Below the pieces are notes generated by a model. The model saw only the letters and a program-made list of their open reading frames with translations. It was not told where the DNA came from and searched no databases. A stretch of 64,000 bases of DNA from NCBI GenBank assembly GCA_030704615.1, contig CM060733.1, forward strand, positions 64,418,001 to 64,482,000, read 5' to 3'. The translations under genes and the position numbers were made by a program. This stretch comes from Takakia lepidozioides (Eukaryota; Streptophyta; Takakiopsida; Takakiales; Takakiaceae). Below are positions 1 to 13,022 of this stretch, piece by piece. Numbering within the stretch: the stretch's first letter is position 1; every line of letters starts with the position of its first letter.

Positions 1-977
1 TTCACCTCGTGATTGATCTTCTTCCTGTACCAATTCCCTTAATCTTTCTTGCAAAGAAACAGAAGGAGTGGCATCCAACTTTAGTTCTTCCGGTATAGGT
101 GATGCACTTTTTGATCTTGATGGGTGAGAGGTCCAGATGATTCCCCTATGTCTATTCCTCTCTCCCAAAGATATGGATAATTAGCTTTCAGATAGCTTTC
201 TCTTTTTGATGAATATCTTTGTCGTCTAGCTTCTCTTTCATCACTCATGTCCCATGTCTTTCATTTCTTTTAATGTGGCAATAACCAAAACTCTCTTCTG
301 TAATATCTCTCGTATATGCCTGGATTTCTTTCAAGCTTCAATGCACCCTTGGCTATACTTGAAGTCTCCGTTACCATATAACCATATGGCAAACAAGTCT
401 GAAAAGCTGTTCTTGGTGTGAGTTTGATCCACAAAATATCCTTGGGAATCCAATTCTTTACCAGTACAAGCTCTTCATGCATATGAGTATAAACATTCAC
501 CTTTCTTTCTTCCCAGCCTTCAAACTCTACTCGTTTAATGGATAGCAACGCTATCACATAAACTAATGTTGGTAACCAACGTGCTCTTCCTCTACAGGCT
601 ACCTGATAAATCTTTATCACTCCTTTCTCCAGACCCCATTCTGGATCAGCATCATGCACTCGTTTAAGAATATTTTCTTTACATCCGTCTGGCAATTCAA
701 GAACCTTTGAAAGAATTGTTTGGACAATCTTTCTTCCTTCGTTCCACAGGGAATTTGATTCACTTCAAATTCTTTAATGGTCCAACCACCATGATCCCAC
801 CAGATGCCTGTCACATCTGGTTGTTCATGTCCCAGGTCCCCAGTATGGTCGCCAAATGTCGCGCGGCTTTTACTCACCCATCCCTTCGCTATCCGAGGCG
901 GAAACTCCAAGATAGAAGAGTTGGAAATCTCTAAGTACTCAGCCCGCGCAGAACAATCAGTCATGACCTACAGCTAG
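1..977 (-). mobile_element. Gypsy leader and gag 5' fragment, cut by window edge
   Basis: This stretch is nearly the same as 19485-20452, which is the region between the 5' LTR and gag of the gypsy element at 13.9-21.3 kb. It therefore represents the internal 5' part of another copy on the minus strand, running off the left edge of the window. It includes small open frames also seen in the other copy (for example 617-964), but these are interrupted and no retroviral domain is recognisable within it. It adjoins the LTR at 978-1851 in the expected order. The rest of this copy, if present, lies outside the window. Confidence 0.7.
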
Positions 978-1851
978 TGTATCATGGGGGTGTTTCCTAT
1001 TTGTTTCTTTTTCCGCATTCATCTTAGCTACCTTACCATTGATAATTAAGTATCAGTTTGCTTCATCAATTTATCGGTTTCCTTAACTCCTCCATTCAAT
1101 CCACAGCTTCACTCAGATCTCTCTACACAGTGTGATTGTATCGTATAAGTATCAGATTATGATTTATCAGGTATCAGGCCGAAGCCATTATGTCTCTATT
1201 CTTCTTTCCTATATCACTATAGCTTTGCATATAACAAGCATCTACTAATCCTCTTTTCTCCTTCATCGTGCTCTCCGATCTCCGCTCCCGCCTGACTCCG
1301 AAGTCCTCCCCGAATAATGATCCCTTCTTCATTCCCCGTTTTCCCTTTATCCTCCTATCCGCGGTTCTAACCGTTTCCCTCTCTAACCGTCGTATGTGAA
1401 CTAACATGTTCCCTTCACAGGTGTTGTTCCCAACAGTCGTTCCCTGTCCTACTCTTCGTTCCCTATTATCGTGACAGCTGTGTCAAGCGGTGACTGGCTG
1501 TGTTTGGCTGTGTCGGGCTGTGATGGACGCAGTGGCTGTGACGGGATGTGACTGGCCGTGTGGGCTGTGTCTGTGTGTGAAGACTGTGACGGGCTGTGTG
1601 GGCTGTGCTTGTGTGACGACTGTGACGGGCTGTGTGGGCTGTGACGGCTGTGTGGGATGTGGGTGGCTGTGTGTGGATGTGAGGGCTGTGTGGGCGGGCT
1701 GTGTGGGCTGTGACGGCGTGTGGCTATGTAACCCCCCCTACAGTGCGCTGCTGTCACCCCTAAGGTTCCTGTTTGTCTCAGTCTGTGCAAAAATTAAGGG
1801 TACCCTACAGATCCCGTTATAAGTGTCTAAGTCCCCTACAGTCCTCTAACA
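978..1851 (-). repeat. Gypsy LTR (minus orientation)
   Basis: The segment starts with TG and ends with CA and matches the LTRs at 3318-4305 (inverted) and 20453-21299 (same orientation). On its own strand it begins TGTTAGAGGACTGT and ends near CCCCCATGATACA. Positions about 1480-1740 hold an irregular tandem array of short GGGCTGTG-type units (10-22 bp) with strong strand skew, also found in the other two LTRs. No second LTR in this orientation is in the window, so no target duplication can be tested. Confidence 0.75.
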
Positions 1852-2196
1852 AGGTCATATAAGGCCTTGTGAAGCTTGCAAACTTTACGCTCAATACCTG
1901 CCACATTGAAGCTTCCTACTTAAAGAATGTACCAGACGTCATCTTCTAGGTTTCCATGAAGGAACGTAGTCTTAACGTCAATGTATAGGATGTCTCAGTC
2001 TTGGCTTACGTAACCATCCTGTCTCGAAGGGGGATTTACAGGGAGAGTGTTGAGACAGTATCGAGGTTGAGATTAAACAGGAGTTTCGGGGATGAAACCC
2101 ATCCGCAAACAATATCTGCAATTGCTCTTGGCGCAAGCAAGTCCTTCTGGAAAGCCATATTTTGAGTGAAGGGGATTCTGTGGGACTAAACTTGAC
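1852..2196. other. No recognisable feature
   Basis: Between the minus-strand LTR and the decayed transposase I see only short open frames without recognisable motifs. The stretch may be the degraded upstream part of the transposase gene that follows. Confidence 0.4.
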
Positions 2197-3165
2197 GGTC
2201 TTGCAGCATTGGATCTGGTCATGGATCATTTCTCCACTTTAAGTTCACCGAACATTCGGCATCAGATCAATGCATTGAGAATGGGCTCTGGGATCAGAGG
2301 CTATATAGACAATATTTTGGAATTGAAACGAGTGAGCAAGTACGATTACATCCAGGACAATGTATTCCCAGGTCAAGGTGCCATCAAAGATTTTCTTTTC
2401 AAAATGTCGACTGTTGGGGAGGGCAGTGGGGTTAGCCTCGTGAAGCGGATGCAGAAAACTAGGGACTTGCCAGAACTGTTTTCTTATGTTTGATCATGTG
2501 AAACGAGTGAAGGATTGGACAACAATGGCTTGTCGTGTCTACGATCCAGTGTACCAACGAGTTATGACAATTGCAGTTTGTGACATGCAATCCGAGGATA
2601 CGGAATCCCAGAAGCTCATGTGGAATTCCCTGATCCGTGTCATGGGCTGCCATGGGCTGCCATCTCCAAATTTCGCAGGTTTCATGGCGGATAGTGCTCA
2701 AGCAAATTTCAATGCTGTTCGTATTGTTTCGGATCGGGCGACCCAAAAGTTCCAATGCGAGGAAGAGAGCATACATGTCTATTCCATTGGACACAATCTC
2801 TGGAAAAACATACAAAGTCGGACATCAAACCAGAGATGCAGACTCAGCACCGTAAATTGTGCAAAGAGTACAAAGATGCTAGAACAATGAAGGAGGCTGA
2901 CACTTTGTTCCAGACAATTCGCGCCTGGTGGTTCTCTTCTGGAGCTGCATCACTTGAGAATATGAGAGCATTGGAAGATTGGCTGGCGTTTTGGCACTTC
3001 CGGTATAGACAGTGGGGAGCAAGCCAGCCATGCCATTGGTACGAGGCTTATATTTATTGCTTTTTCATACATTTGCTTTCCATTTTATTGTGTGCCTCCA
3101 TCCATTTTCTTTATGTTGTTTTCTGTTCACTGTTTTGAAGTGTGGTTCTGCACTTTGCAGAACAT
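2197..3165 (+). pseudogene. Decayed MULE-type transposase fragment
   Basis: Three overlapping frames (2209-2493, 2486-2815, 2755-3040) together align with the central part of the transposase at 44.2-45.1 kb. Shared landmarks in order are a YDYIQ...FPGQG block, an FKMST block, a VYD...RVMTIAVCDMQ block around the first catalytic region, FAGFMADSAQANF for the second catalytic aspartate region, and ALEDWLAFWHFRYRQ near the end. The match is clearly diverged, so this belongs to a different family from the 15-kb element, not to a broken piece of it. At least two frameshifts and the loss of both ends make it a pseudogene. It is flanked by gypsy LTRs in opposite orientations. MULE membership follows from the full-length relative with a SWIM finger. 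Confidence 0.65.
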
Positions 3166-3317
3166 GTCCATGAGGAAATGGCGGACATTGCCATCTTGCA
3201 ATTTTGGCAAGTGAGAAAGGTGCAGCAAACTGTGCAACGCTAGTTGCAAGCAGTCTGGGAAACGAGGTCGGGATTTGTATGTGGCGTGCACTTTATCTAT
3301 ATCCAGAGGTGGTGCCC

Positions 3318-4305
3318 TGTTAGAGGACTGTCTGGGACTTAGGCACTTTTACGGGATCTGTGGGGTACCCTTAATTTTTGCACAGACTGAGACCAACAGG
3401 AGCCTAGGGGTGACAGCAGCGCACTTTAGGGGGGGTTAAACAGCCCGTCATAGCCAACACAGCCCGTCACAGTCCGACACAGCCCGTCTCAGTCCAACAC
3501 AGCCCGTCACAGCCAATCACAGCCAAACACAGCCCGTCACAGCCACACAGCCAGTCACAGCCGGACACAGCCCAACACAGCCCAACACAGTCGCACAGCC
3601 AATCACAGCCCGACACAGCCCGTCACAGCCCAACACAGTCGCACTGCCAATCACAGCTTGACACAAGCCCGTCACAGCCCAACACAGTCGCACAGCCAGT
3701 CACAGCCCGTCACAGTTTCACACAGCCAGTCACAGCTGACACAGCTGTCACGACCATAGGGAACGGATAGCAAGACAGGGAACGACTGTGGGGAACAACA
3801 TCTGCGAATGGAACATGTTAGTTCGGGATGACGGTTAGTGAGGGAAACGGTTAGAACAACGGGGTAGGAAGATAAAGCCAGGAGCGAGGACTGGAAAAGG
3901 ATCATTCTTGGGGAATCACTTCTGGAAGGACTCGGGGGGGGGGGGGGGGAAAATAAGAACTTGGAAATGAAGCGGAGAGCGCATCTCTGAGCAGAAAGAG
4001 GGAGAGCACGGAGTAGGAGGAGAACGATCTGTTGATACTTGCTGAATGCAAGAAGTAGAGTTGTAATGTAGAGCAGAATAGAGATACCATGGCTTCAGCC
4101 GATACTTGAGAGATATTAATCTGATACATACTTCATACTCACACTGTGTAGAGAGATCTGAGTGAAGATGTGGAATGAATGGGATGAGTTGATGGAATCC
4201 GATAGATTGCTGAAGCAAACTGATATTAAATACCAAAGTAAGGTAACTAGCAACATGAATGCGGGAAGAAAAGGAAAACAATAGGAGGAAACACCCCCAT
4301 GAACA
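3318..4305 (+). repeat. Gypsy LTR (plus orientation)
   Basis: Begins TGTTAGAGGACTGT and ends CCCCATGAACA. It is the same LTR family as at 978-1851 and 20453-21299, in opposite orientation. Positions about 3431-3750 are a degenerate tandem array of CACAGCC/CGTCACAGCC units. A 13-base G run sits near 3937. The leader of the same family follows at once, so this is the 5' LTR of a plus-strand fragment. I could not recognise a standard tRNA primer-binding site after the LTR: it is followed by CTAGCTGAGGTCATG, with a similar sequence in the other copies. Confidence 0.75.
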
Positions 4306-5343
4306 CTAGCTGAGGTCATGACTGATTGTTCTGAGCGGGCTGAAGTGCTTAGAGATTTCCAACTCTTCTAATCTTGGAGTTCCCGCCTCGGATAACGAAG
4401 GGATGGGGTGAGTTAAAAGCCGCGCGACATTTGGCGACCATACTGGGGAACTGGGGTCATGAAAAACCAGATGTGACAGGCATCTGGTGGGATCATGGTG
4501 GATGGGAGAATTAAAGAATTTGATTGTGAATCAAATCTTATGAAACTGAGAAGGAAAGACGTGTCCAAACGATTCTTTCAAAGGTTCTTGGAATGCCAGA
4601 CAGTTGTAAAGAAAAACATTCTTAAGAGAGAGTGCATGATGCTGACCCTGAGTGGGGTCTGGGAAAGGAGTGATAAAGTTTTTATAGGTGGCCTGTAGAG
4701 GAAGAGCACGTTGGTACCAACATGGTTTATGTGATAGCATTGCTACCATTAAGCGAGTAGTAGAGTTTGAAGGCTGGGAGGAAAGAAAGAAAGTGTGAAT
4801 GTTTATACTCATATGCATGAAGAGCTTTGTAGGTGAAATTGGAGAATTGGATTCCAAAGGATATTTTGTGGATCAAACTCACACCAAAAACAACTTTCCA
4901 GATGTTTGCCATTATGGTTATATGGGTAACGGGACTTGTCTAGTATAGCCAAGGGTTGCATTGAAGCGTGAAAGAAAACCCAGGCATATACGAGAGATAA
5001 TTATAGAGAGAGTTTTGGTTTATGGCCACATTAAAAGAAATGAAAGACATGGGAATGAGTGATGAAGAGAAGCTAGACTCCAGAGATATTCAGCAAAAAA
5101 AGAGATTTGAAAGCGATATTATGAAAGCTAATATCCATATCTTGGGAGAGAGGAATAGACATAGGGAACATCTAGACCTCTCACACTAGTAAGATCAGGG
5201 AGTACATCACCATTACCGGAAGAACTAGAGTTGGAGAAGCCACTCCTTCTTTTTCTTGCAAGAAAGATTAAGGGAATTGGTACGGGAAGAAGATCAGTCA
5301 CGATGTTGAAAATTGAGGTACATCCCTGGATAAAAGATTTGAC
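4306..5343 (+). mobile_element. Gypsy leader and gag 5' fragment
   Basis: This is the plus-strand counterpart of 19440-20452: the same leader downstream of the LTR, diverged and with many small changes. It ends abruptly after GATTTGACAGAAAT, a point that lies inside the gag 5' region of the better-preserved element (near 19430). The next bases are copy 1 of the ParB-methyltransferase element. The join shows no LTR or inverted repeat, so it looks like a rearrangement and not a clean insertion. Confidence 0.65.
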
Positions 5344-5346
5344 AGA

Positions 5347-5835
5347 AATGGAATGCGTTACCGCATTTCCGTGAGAGGGTATGCAAATGGACAAATTGCG
5401 ACATGTCCGTTCTGGAGAAATGCGGCGCCGCATTTCCATGTCCGTCATCGACTTTTTTTTGACAAGGAATGCGGGTTGCCAATTTTTGCTGATGGGCTGC
5501 AGGTTCGAACAACGGACAATCCCCAATATGGAAATGCGCGGCACCGCATATTTCCAATTCCGCCCATCTCGACCTTTTGTTCGCTCCTTGGTGTCGACCT
5601 TGTAAGCATGGTGGCATCCAGGCAATTGAGCGGGAGGGGGAGAGGCCAGGACAAATGGCGTTGTGGACCAAAGAAAATTTTGGAAATGCGGCACCGCATT
5701 CCAATCGGCCGATTACTTTTTACTATGTCAACATTGAAATGGAAAATTTAGTCCCCTCCCCTGTTTTGAAATGCGGTGCCGCATTTCCAAAAGAGGTTCT
5801 TAGAGTTTGCCAAAAATTTGGAATGCGGGTGCCCA
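5347..5835. repeat. Subterminal palindrome cluster, copy 1
   Basis: At least six copies of the family A palindrome lie here, near 5348, 5417, 5532, 5682, 5769 and 5820, several with one or two mismatches. The type form has arms AAATGCGG and CCGCATTT around a central YR step. They lie downstream of the 3' end of the ParB-methyltransferase gene. The same cluster is seen at 34655-35455 in copy 2. Confidence 0.8.
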
Positions 5836-5984
5836 TTTCTGATTTGGGAGCGTCGTGGTTGGGCGATGGTGGCTGGGATGCACACTGGAGAGGGGTCACG
5901 AATGTCGGGGAGAATTTCGTTTATATACTCTGGAAGATAATTTACATTTACAGAGAATCATTAAAATTCTATAATCTTGAAAAT

Positions 5985-8900
5985 CATCCGAATCAATCAT
6001 CCTGTTCAAAGACTGTCCTGCTCCGCCTCCACCCCCCTCAGTGCCTTCTCATCTCCAGCGGATGCTCGTTGGCCAGGCTTTCGAAAATCCCATCTTCCCC
6101 TTGCGGAACTGTCCATCTCACCTCCGTTGGGTCGTCTTCCTCCCTGTCTGCGACGCTCTCATCCGCTGAATCACATATGTACTTTCGTACCCGTCTACGT
6201 CTTATCCTTCTGCTGCTGCCAAAATCTTTACTGGGGATTTCATCGCGTAGTTTAGCTGCCTACATAGACCTCTCCCCCAAATCTGCTCGACTTTAATGGG
6301 ATTCCGGACTTCTTCGCTGTAGTGTGAGTTTAGCTGCATAACTAGGAAGGGAGTAGTCCCTCACCGGGCTCGTCATGAAGTCGGCCCTCGCAAAGAACGG
6401 GACATTCTTCCTGGCAGGAAGTGTAGGCCCTACATGTTTCGACCCGGACCCTGCAATCCTGCACATGACAATCATCAACGAGACTAATGAGAACCACAGT
6501 CGGGAAATTCGTTTGACAAAATTGACCCAGAAGGCTTTGCAAACTTACAATGTTTGCACTCACTCGTATTCCGGGTTCTCCTCCGCATCAATGTCCACTG
6601 TGTCTTCCTCGGACTCCGACGAATCCGAGGAGACTTCCGCTCTGTTGGGAGCCTTAACATTCCGTTGCAGCCCTTCCAGATGGGATCCCCACACGGATGA
6701 ATCCTCCTCGTAGGCAAAGAGGTGCCGATCGGAAAACCGCCCAGCCCACATAGAGGCACCTGTTACAATGCCATCCACACATTACCACATGGCGCTTCAG
6801 ATGTTGCGAACTACATCCTAACGAGAATTTGCAGAACAACATAGATCAAGATTCTGCATACCTATCCCACAGATAAGGTCGAGCACTGTGCCCTCCACGT
6901 CTGTGCATGTCTCCATAATTGTCTGAATGAAGGCAGGGCTCCGAGTCCGTGAGTACCGCAGGGGTTCCGTTGAAGTGAGGCTATGAGGGAGAAGTTCCTT
7001 GGGAACGTTGTTGAACAGAACGTCGTAATCGAGGGGGTCGCAGTTCGGGTCAACCTTTCCTCCCTCCTTCCGGAAAGCAAAGGTGGGTTCTCCTTCACAA
7101 AGCAGTATGCATCGAACTGCTTCGTCTGCATACACAGGGGGAACGATTAGAAACCGAATGCGGCACCGCATTTGAAAACACCCAAGCAAATGAATGGACG
7201 AGTGCCAGTGTCGTAATCACCTTCTTCCCTTCCGACCGAAGGCCCAGTGTGTTAATGCACGTCCACTTCTTTTTCAGAATCGGGACGGCGCTCTTGCGGG
7301 TCCACTTCGCAATTCCTGTCTGAGTGTTTTTTCCTCTACTCGCCAGGACAACCACACAGCCTCTGTCGTCCAACACCATGCGGGCAAGCCCGAATCCTTT
7401 CTTCCAAAAGTCCTCCGAGTACCTGTTCCAAGATGGCAAAGCTTGCAGTCCTTCCACAGGCTCTCCGTCCGGAATATCCAAGATGATCATATCGCAAGAC
7501 CACTCGGTGGCATTTCCGCCCCTCCTACAATCCTTGTCTGCACACACCCTCTCAAAGAATGAGACCATATTCTGAAATCTTGGGGTGTCGGAAGGCTCTT
7601 CGGCAGTCGCCTTCTTCAGTGCTCTGCCCTTCAGACCCTCCATGGTCTTCATGTATGCCAACTTGGCTGCCCGTCCATCCAAAGCCGCCAAGAAACTCTC
7701 ATTTACACACTGGACTACTGTTTCGGGAGCCACTTTCGGCCTCTTCATTTCCACCGGCTCGAAAGGGTGCCCCCCTGGGGGGTTGAAGAGTGCCTTCTTT
7801 GCCGAGCCAGTTCTCGTGCCTCTCGTGACAACGGTGGGCACAGGGGAGGCAGCCTGCGTTTGGGGGGGTGGGCTGGTTGCAAAGTCTCCATCGGAGTCCT
7901 CTTCCTCACCCTCTTCCTGAACAGGCTGTTTCTGCTTCTTCGTTTTGGCGGGAGTCACAACAGCTGCTCCTTGCTGGCGAGTCCTCTTCTTCGACCCCTT
8001 CTGTTGGGCCTGCACAGCTGCATCCACCGTCTTTTGTGCCATCTCAGCTGCCTTTCTGGATTCTTCCAGAGCAGCAGATTCCTTTGCCGACTTTGGCCCA
8101 GCAGGGACACGTCTTTCCTTTCTCTTCTCTTCTGCCAAGGCGTGCAGATCTTTCTTAGACTCGTCAACAATACCGCCAGACATGTCCAGGTACCACGGGC
8201 ATCCAACGAGATGCGCGGGATGCCATTGTTTCTGCATCTCGGGTGTGTAGACACAGCTTGGGCCCGCCACGGTCCAAGCCATGAAGAACGGGGGCTCTTG
8301 AGCCAGGCCCCTGTCTGAAGGAGCACGTATTTCATATACCTGCAAGGCAGTCAGCATGCGTGAGCATAAGATTGGACGAACCTACTCGCAGAGTGCCACC
8401 GAAAACATAAAATGCGAATGCGGTGCCGCATTTCCGAGACAAACCTCGTAACCAGGCTTCGCATACAAGGGCAGCTGTGCTTCACCTGTAAACAATTCGC
8501 ATTGCAGCTTTCCCCGCTCCCTCCTGATGTGTAAACTCCACGCTCCTCTTGCTGTCTGTAGCTCTCTGGCGAAAAGGTTGTCCTTGTACGCACATCTGAA
8601 ACGTGTCACGTAGTCTTCCAATGTCTGTGTTCCATCCCATTTGACGTACAAGCCGAACGAATTTGTGTGCATTACGACTTGCTCCTTCGCATTCGACATT
8701 ACCTGCGATTCCCAAATGCATTGTCACGTAGCAGTTCAAGGAATTCATTTCAGAAAAGCAAATCTGGGGAAGTACCTTGAATTACCTGGAACCACCAAGT
8801 CATGCGGTTGAGCCACACATCCACTGCAGGGTCGGAAACTTCGAGTGGAAAAGACCACATTGTCCTTATGCTCTCGGATGCATTCCAGATCGACAGCCAC

Positions 8901-11265
8901 CGTGTCTGCCATTTTCGATCCAATGTCAGGAGCTGGAAGAGAGTGGCTATTGCTAGGAAGGAACTTCAGTGCATTGAAACCTCACCTTCTCTTTCGCCTC
9001 AACACATGCCGTTGAGAGGTGATGCAGTTTCTCCAATTGCATGGTCGGCTGCATGGCCCGAGAATAGTGTTTTGCAATCTCGGGGATGGAATCCTTTCCA
9101 AGTGCCGGATCTGCAATTGCCACCAGCTTCACAAGCTTTGACTTGTATTTGGTTCTGGACTTGACACCGGCTTCCTTCAAGTGCTCAGTCAATGACTGCA
9201 ACGTTTTCACCTGCCCCTCACTTTCCATGAAGAAGCGTTTGGCATGGGCCAAATCCAGCTTGATGTTTGACTGCCAACAAAAACATGCAGAAGTGTTACA
9301 TTCGATTCATGTGGAAAGATTACTGGAAATTTCAATCTGAAGGATGAGCAGAGGGAAATCGGAGGACGACTTACTTCGTATATCACCTCCACCATTCCAT
9401 CCATAGTGAGACGATACCATGTCCGGTCAGTTTTTGCCACGGCTTTTTGAATGAGCTCGGACTCCAGCATTTCCGCAAACATCTGCGGATCAGTGAGACC
9501 AGTTTTCCTCACCCTGTACAGCATATGTGCCATGTGGGTATGCACGTACGCATTCTCAGTGACCCTGCAAGGCACACTCTCCAGTTCAGTACACGGAAGC
9601 ACAGAAACAAACCAGAATGGAAACCGAAATGCGGCACCGCATTTCGAACGTGCTAGGGAGGGTATGAGTATCTTACGAGTTGAGGTCCGCCATGGCATTC
9701 TTGAGCAGGGAGGAGTCTGCCGCCTTCACCTTCAGGATGACACACTCCACCATGTAATGCCAGCCAATGTGCTTGGCATGGTTCTGCTCGATGTACTCCC
9801 ACCAGGCAAGAAGTCAGTGATTCCCGTCCCACACAAAGAACATTTTACCCAACATATGGCCGAAGTCTGGATCACCCTTCAGCGTCGCCTCGAATTCGTC
9901 GTTGCGAGTGTACCAGTGGGTATCCCACGTTGACAATTCATCGGCAGTGGGTCCACGAGTTTCACCGTCCTCATTCTCAATGGAAACGTAAAACGCTGCC
10001 GATCCCAGACGGTACCCTTCTCGAAATGCGAACTTCAGCTTATCCACATCTCCGGAAGGGCCTGCCTGACGATGGAAGGGAGACCATGCGACAGAGTGGG
10101 ATTCGAAGAGTCCGCTGGAATACCCTGCTGCCCATAACTCTGCCAATGCTACTGTGTGTCTCCTCCAACATTTTATCCGCTGCACTTTTGAAATCCTCCG
10201 GAGACATGTCTGTAGGTGCCGGTAATGGCTGAGCAACTGGAGCATCCTCAACTGGAGCTGCACTCTGGGGCCTGTTTGTGGGCAATTCTGCCATTGCGGA
10301 GGCCTCCTCCGGGCCTGCTTGCTCATCGGTGGTGAGGTCTTGCTGCGAACGTTGAGCGGCAGCACCCTCCTCCGGTACCAAATCGACAAAAACGGTCGAT
10401 CCCATTGCCTTCGCTGCAGCAGAGACGGCCCCAACATCTGCAGGCGACAAATCCTCCAGGAACTGAGCTTCAGCTCGTGGAAGCGGTTTTGCGGGAGATT
10501 GTTCGGCCGTTGCCCTGATTGCCTTCTGCTTCCTCATCCTTGCAGGTGAAGGTGTCTGCTGCAATTGAATCTGTCTTTTACCCTGCTGCTTCATTCGCGT
10601 TGGGGGGGGTGAATCGGCCTGAGCCGGTTCAGAAACCAGTAGAGGGACGGGCTGCTTTATCTTCGACTTTGCTGGAGAAGGCCCGACCCCTGCTGGCGAT
10701 TCTCCATGACCGAAGAACGCGAGTCGATCTCTGGGGCTTTGAACTTGCCCTTCGAAGCCGCGTCTTTGAATCGCACAGGGCTAGGCCCGGCAGGAATACC
10801 CGCGCTCGGGGATCGGGTGGGTGTACGTGCTGCAGCTAGCTCCTCGGACTCTTCCTGTGGCTCTTCGGATTCCTGCAATCCCTCCAGCACGTCCACCTTT
10901 CCTGTTAGGCATGCAAACATGTTCTGCATTCAAGTCTCCTAGCATTCAGTCTAAGAATTACAGAAGCAAAATAGGGGGTTCGGTGCTCGATCAGCTGCGC
11001 GCAGCCCGATCGCATGGAGCTCTCACTGGTGGCTGGGTTGCCTGAGTGGCCTGCTGCTCGGAGATGGCAATCTCCTCCTGTAGACGCATCTGCTTCCTCC
11101 CCTTCGGCATTGGCCTACGTCCGAAGTATAATTTCCGGAGCTTGCGACGAGGTCTCCTGTCTGGTGCAAGAACTCCCCCCCTCTCAGGTTCGAGCATAAG
11201 AAGAACACAGAGAGGGAAAAGGGGCAAAGAGTGCAGATGGAAAGGGCGCGAGAGGGGTGACTGAG
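5985..11265 (-). pseudogene. ParB-like/beta-class N-methyltransferase-like fusion gene, copy 1
   Basis: Same gene as at 35591-40870; the domain description is given there. Segments on this copy are: basic N-terminus 11016-11180, disordered N-terminus 10100-10929, ParB-like domain about 9700-10190, helical exons 9375-9560, 8985-9270 and 8790-8930, exon 8433-8700, large central exon 7205-8340 with the motif IV-like DMIILDIPDG, exon 6880-7125 ending in the first half of motif I, and exon 6565-6768 with its second half. Frame breaks specific to this copy lie near 7084, 8297 and 10060-10085. The C-terminal exon (about 5985-6450) also has internal deletions against copy 2. The splice joining ICGI to GASMW keeps an intact G-x-G here, unlike copy 2. 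Opposite-strand open frames across this gene are shadows. Confidence 0.7.
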
Positions 11266-11542
11266 GAGACACGACAAAAGTAGATGAAACGGCGGTGATG
11301 CACCACTTGGGTTCGAAAGGGTTGGACGAAAGTGTCTCCTCGTGGACTTTGCGTCATTACGAAATTCGAATCGTTCAGGGTACGCCTGCCGTCCGAAAAA
11401 CAAACATCATTATCCAACGGTCAGGCCGCGCCGCCTCATGCCACTTCAGTCAGATAGAGTGCCAACATATGCAGCAATTCCGTTGCTCCACGTGTTCACA
11501 TTTCAAGGCATTTCCGTCCCAGCGTCTGATGAGTTGGAGTGA

Positions 11543-13022
11543 AAATGCGAATGCGGCGCCGCATTTCCGTTAAGTACCATCACGAAGCTACACATCCGTA
11601 CTTGTTGGAAGAAAATGCGGCACCGCATTTCCGTTCCACCTTCACAAACCTTAGTTGTTGAACGGAATACGGTGCCGCATTTCCGTCCCACAGATCCATG
11701 TATGAGATACAAAAGGGAAATGCGGCGCCGCATTTCCGTTCTGGAATGTCGAAAGGTGCGATTCGGACGGAAATGCGGCACAACATTTCAGTTCCCGTGG
11801 TTCATGATTTTCAATGTGAACGGAAATGCGGTACCGCATTTCCGTTCCCCCTTCACAGACCTTGGTTGATGAACGGAAATGCCGTGCCACATTTCCGTTC
11901 GGGAAAGTATAGAGGTCTCACCTGAACAGAAATGCGGTGCCGCATTTCCGGTCTGGAAAGTTTGAAGGTCTCACATGGATGGAAATGCGGCACCACATTT
12001 CCGTCCACAGCTCCAGGCCTCATATACAAAACGGAAATGCGGCGCCGCATTTCCGTTCTAGAATGTCGGAAGGTGCGACTCGGACGGAAATGCGGTGCCG
12101 CATTTCTGTTCCTGTTGCTCACGATTTTCTGTCAGAACGGAAATGCGGTACCGCATTTCCGTTGTGTAGAGTATTAAGGTCTGACCCTGGCGGAAACGCT
12201 GTGCCGCATTTTCGTTCCACAGCTCCATGCCTCACATACAAAACGGAAATGCGGCGCCGCATTTCCGTTTTGGAATGTCGGAAGGTGCGACTCCGACGGA
12301 AATGCGGTGCCGCATTTCCGTTCTAGAATGTTGGGAGGTGCGACTCGGATGGAAATGAGCTGCCGCATTTCAGTTCCGATGGTTCACGATGTTCAGTCAG
12401 AACGAATCGGCAGAAGGAAACTGGTACCGCATTTCCGTTCTGGATAGTATAGAATGTCTCAAGCGGTCGGAATGCGCTGTCTCAAGCGGTCGGAATCGCA
12501 CTCGGCTCCATGCATCAGATACAAAATGGAAATGCGGCGCCGCATTTCCGTTCTGGAATGTCGGAAAGTGCGACTCGGATAGAAATGCGGTGCCGCATTT
12601 CTGTTCCCGTTGTTCATAATTCTCAATCAGAACGGAAATGCGGTACCGCATTTCCGTTCTGGAGAGTATGAATGTCTTTTAAGGACGGAAATGTGTTGCA
12701 GCATTTCTATCCCTCAGCTCCATGCATCAGATACAAAATGGAAATGCGGCGCCGCATTTCCGTTCTGGAATGTCGGAAAAGTGCGACTCGGACGAAATGC
12801 GGTGCCGCATTTCTGTTCCCGTTGTTCACAATTCTCAATCAGAACGGAATGCGGTACCGCATTTCCGTTCCACCTTCACATACCGTGCTTGCTGGATGGA
12901 AATGCGTTACCGCATTTCCGTTCTGGAGAGTATAAAGGTTTCCCCGGACGGAAACTCGGTGCCGCATTTCCGTCGCTCTGGTGCATGACCAAGATGCAAT
13001 ACGGAAATGGGGCGCCGTATTT
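11543..13022. repeat. Palindrome array, family A, copy 1
   Basis: About 28 palindromes in 1.48 kb, one every 50-55 bases. The typical unit is AAATGCGGCGCCGCATTT, with centre GGCGCC, GGTGCC, GGTACC or GGCACC and 1-3 mismatches in some units. Spacers are not random: a few spacer types recur in order, each tied to one centre, making a higher-order unit of about 210 bases. The array lies between the 5' side of the minus-strand methyltransferase gene and the start of the plus-strand transposase region. Long open frames here simply translate the repeats. Confidence 0.95.

Noticed and set aside
1449-1822. Histidine/serine-rich and cysteine-rich frames within the LTR
   Set aside because: They arise from the GGCTGTG tandem units of the LTR and differ in each LTR copy.
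7194-8318. Long plus-strand open frames opposite the methyltransferase gene (also 36791-37880)
   Set aside because: They mirror the coding exons of the minus-strand gene; only the minus frames match family B and C and carry recognisable motifs.
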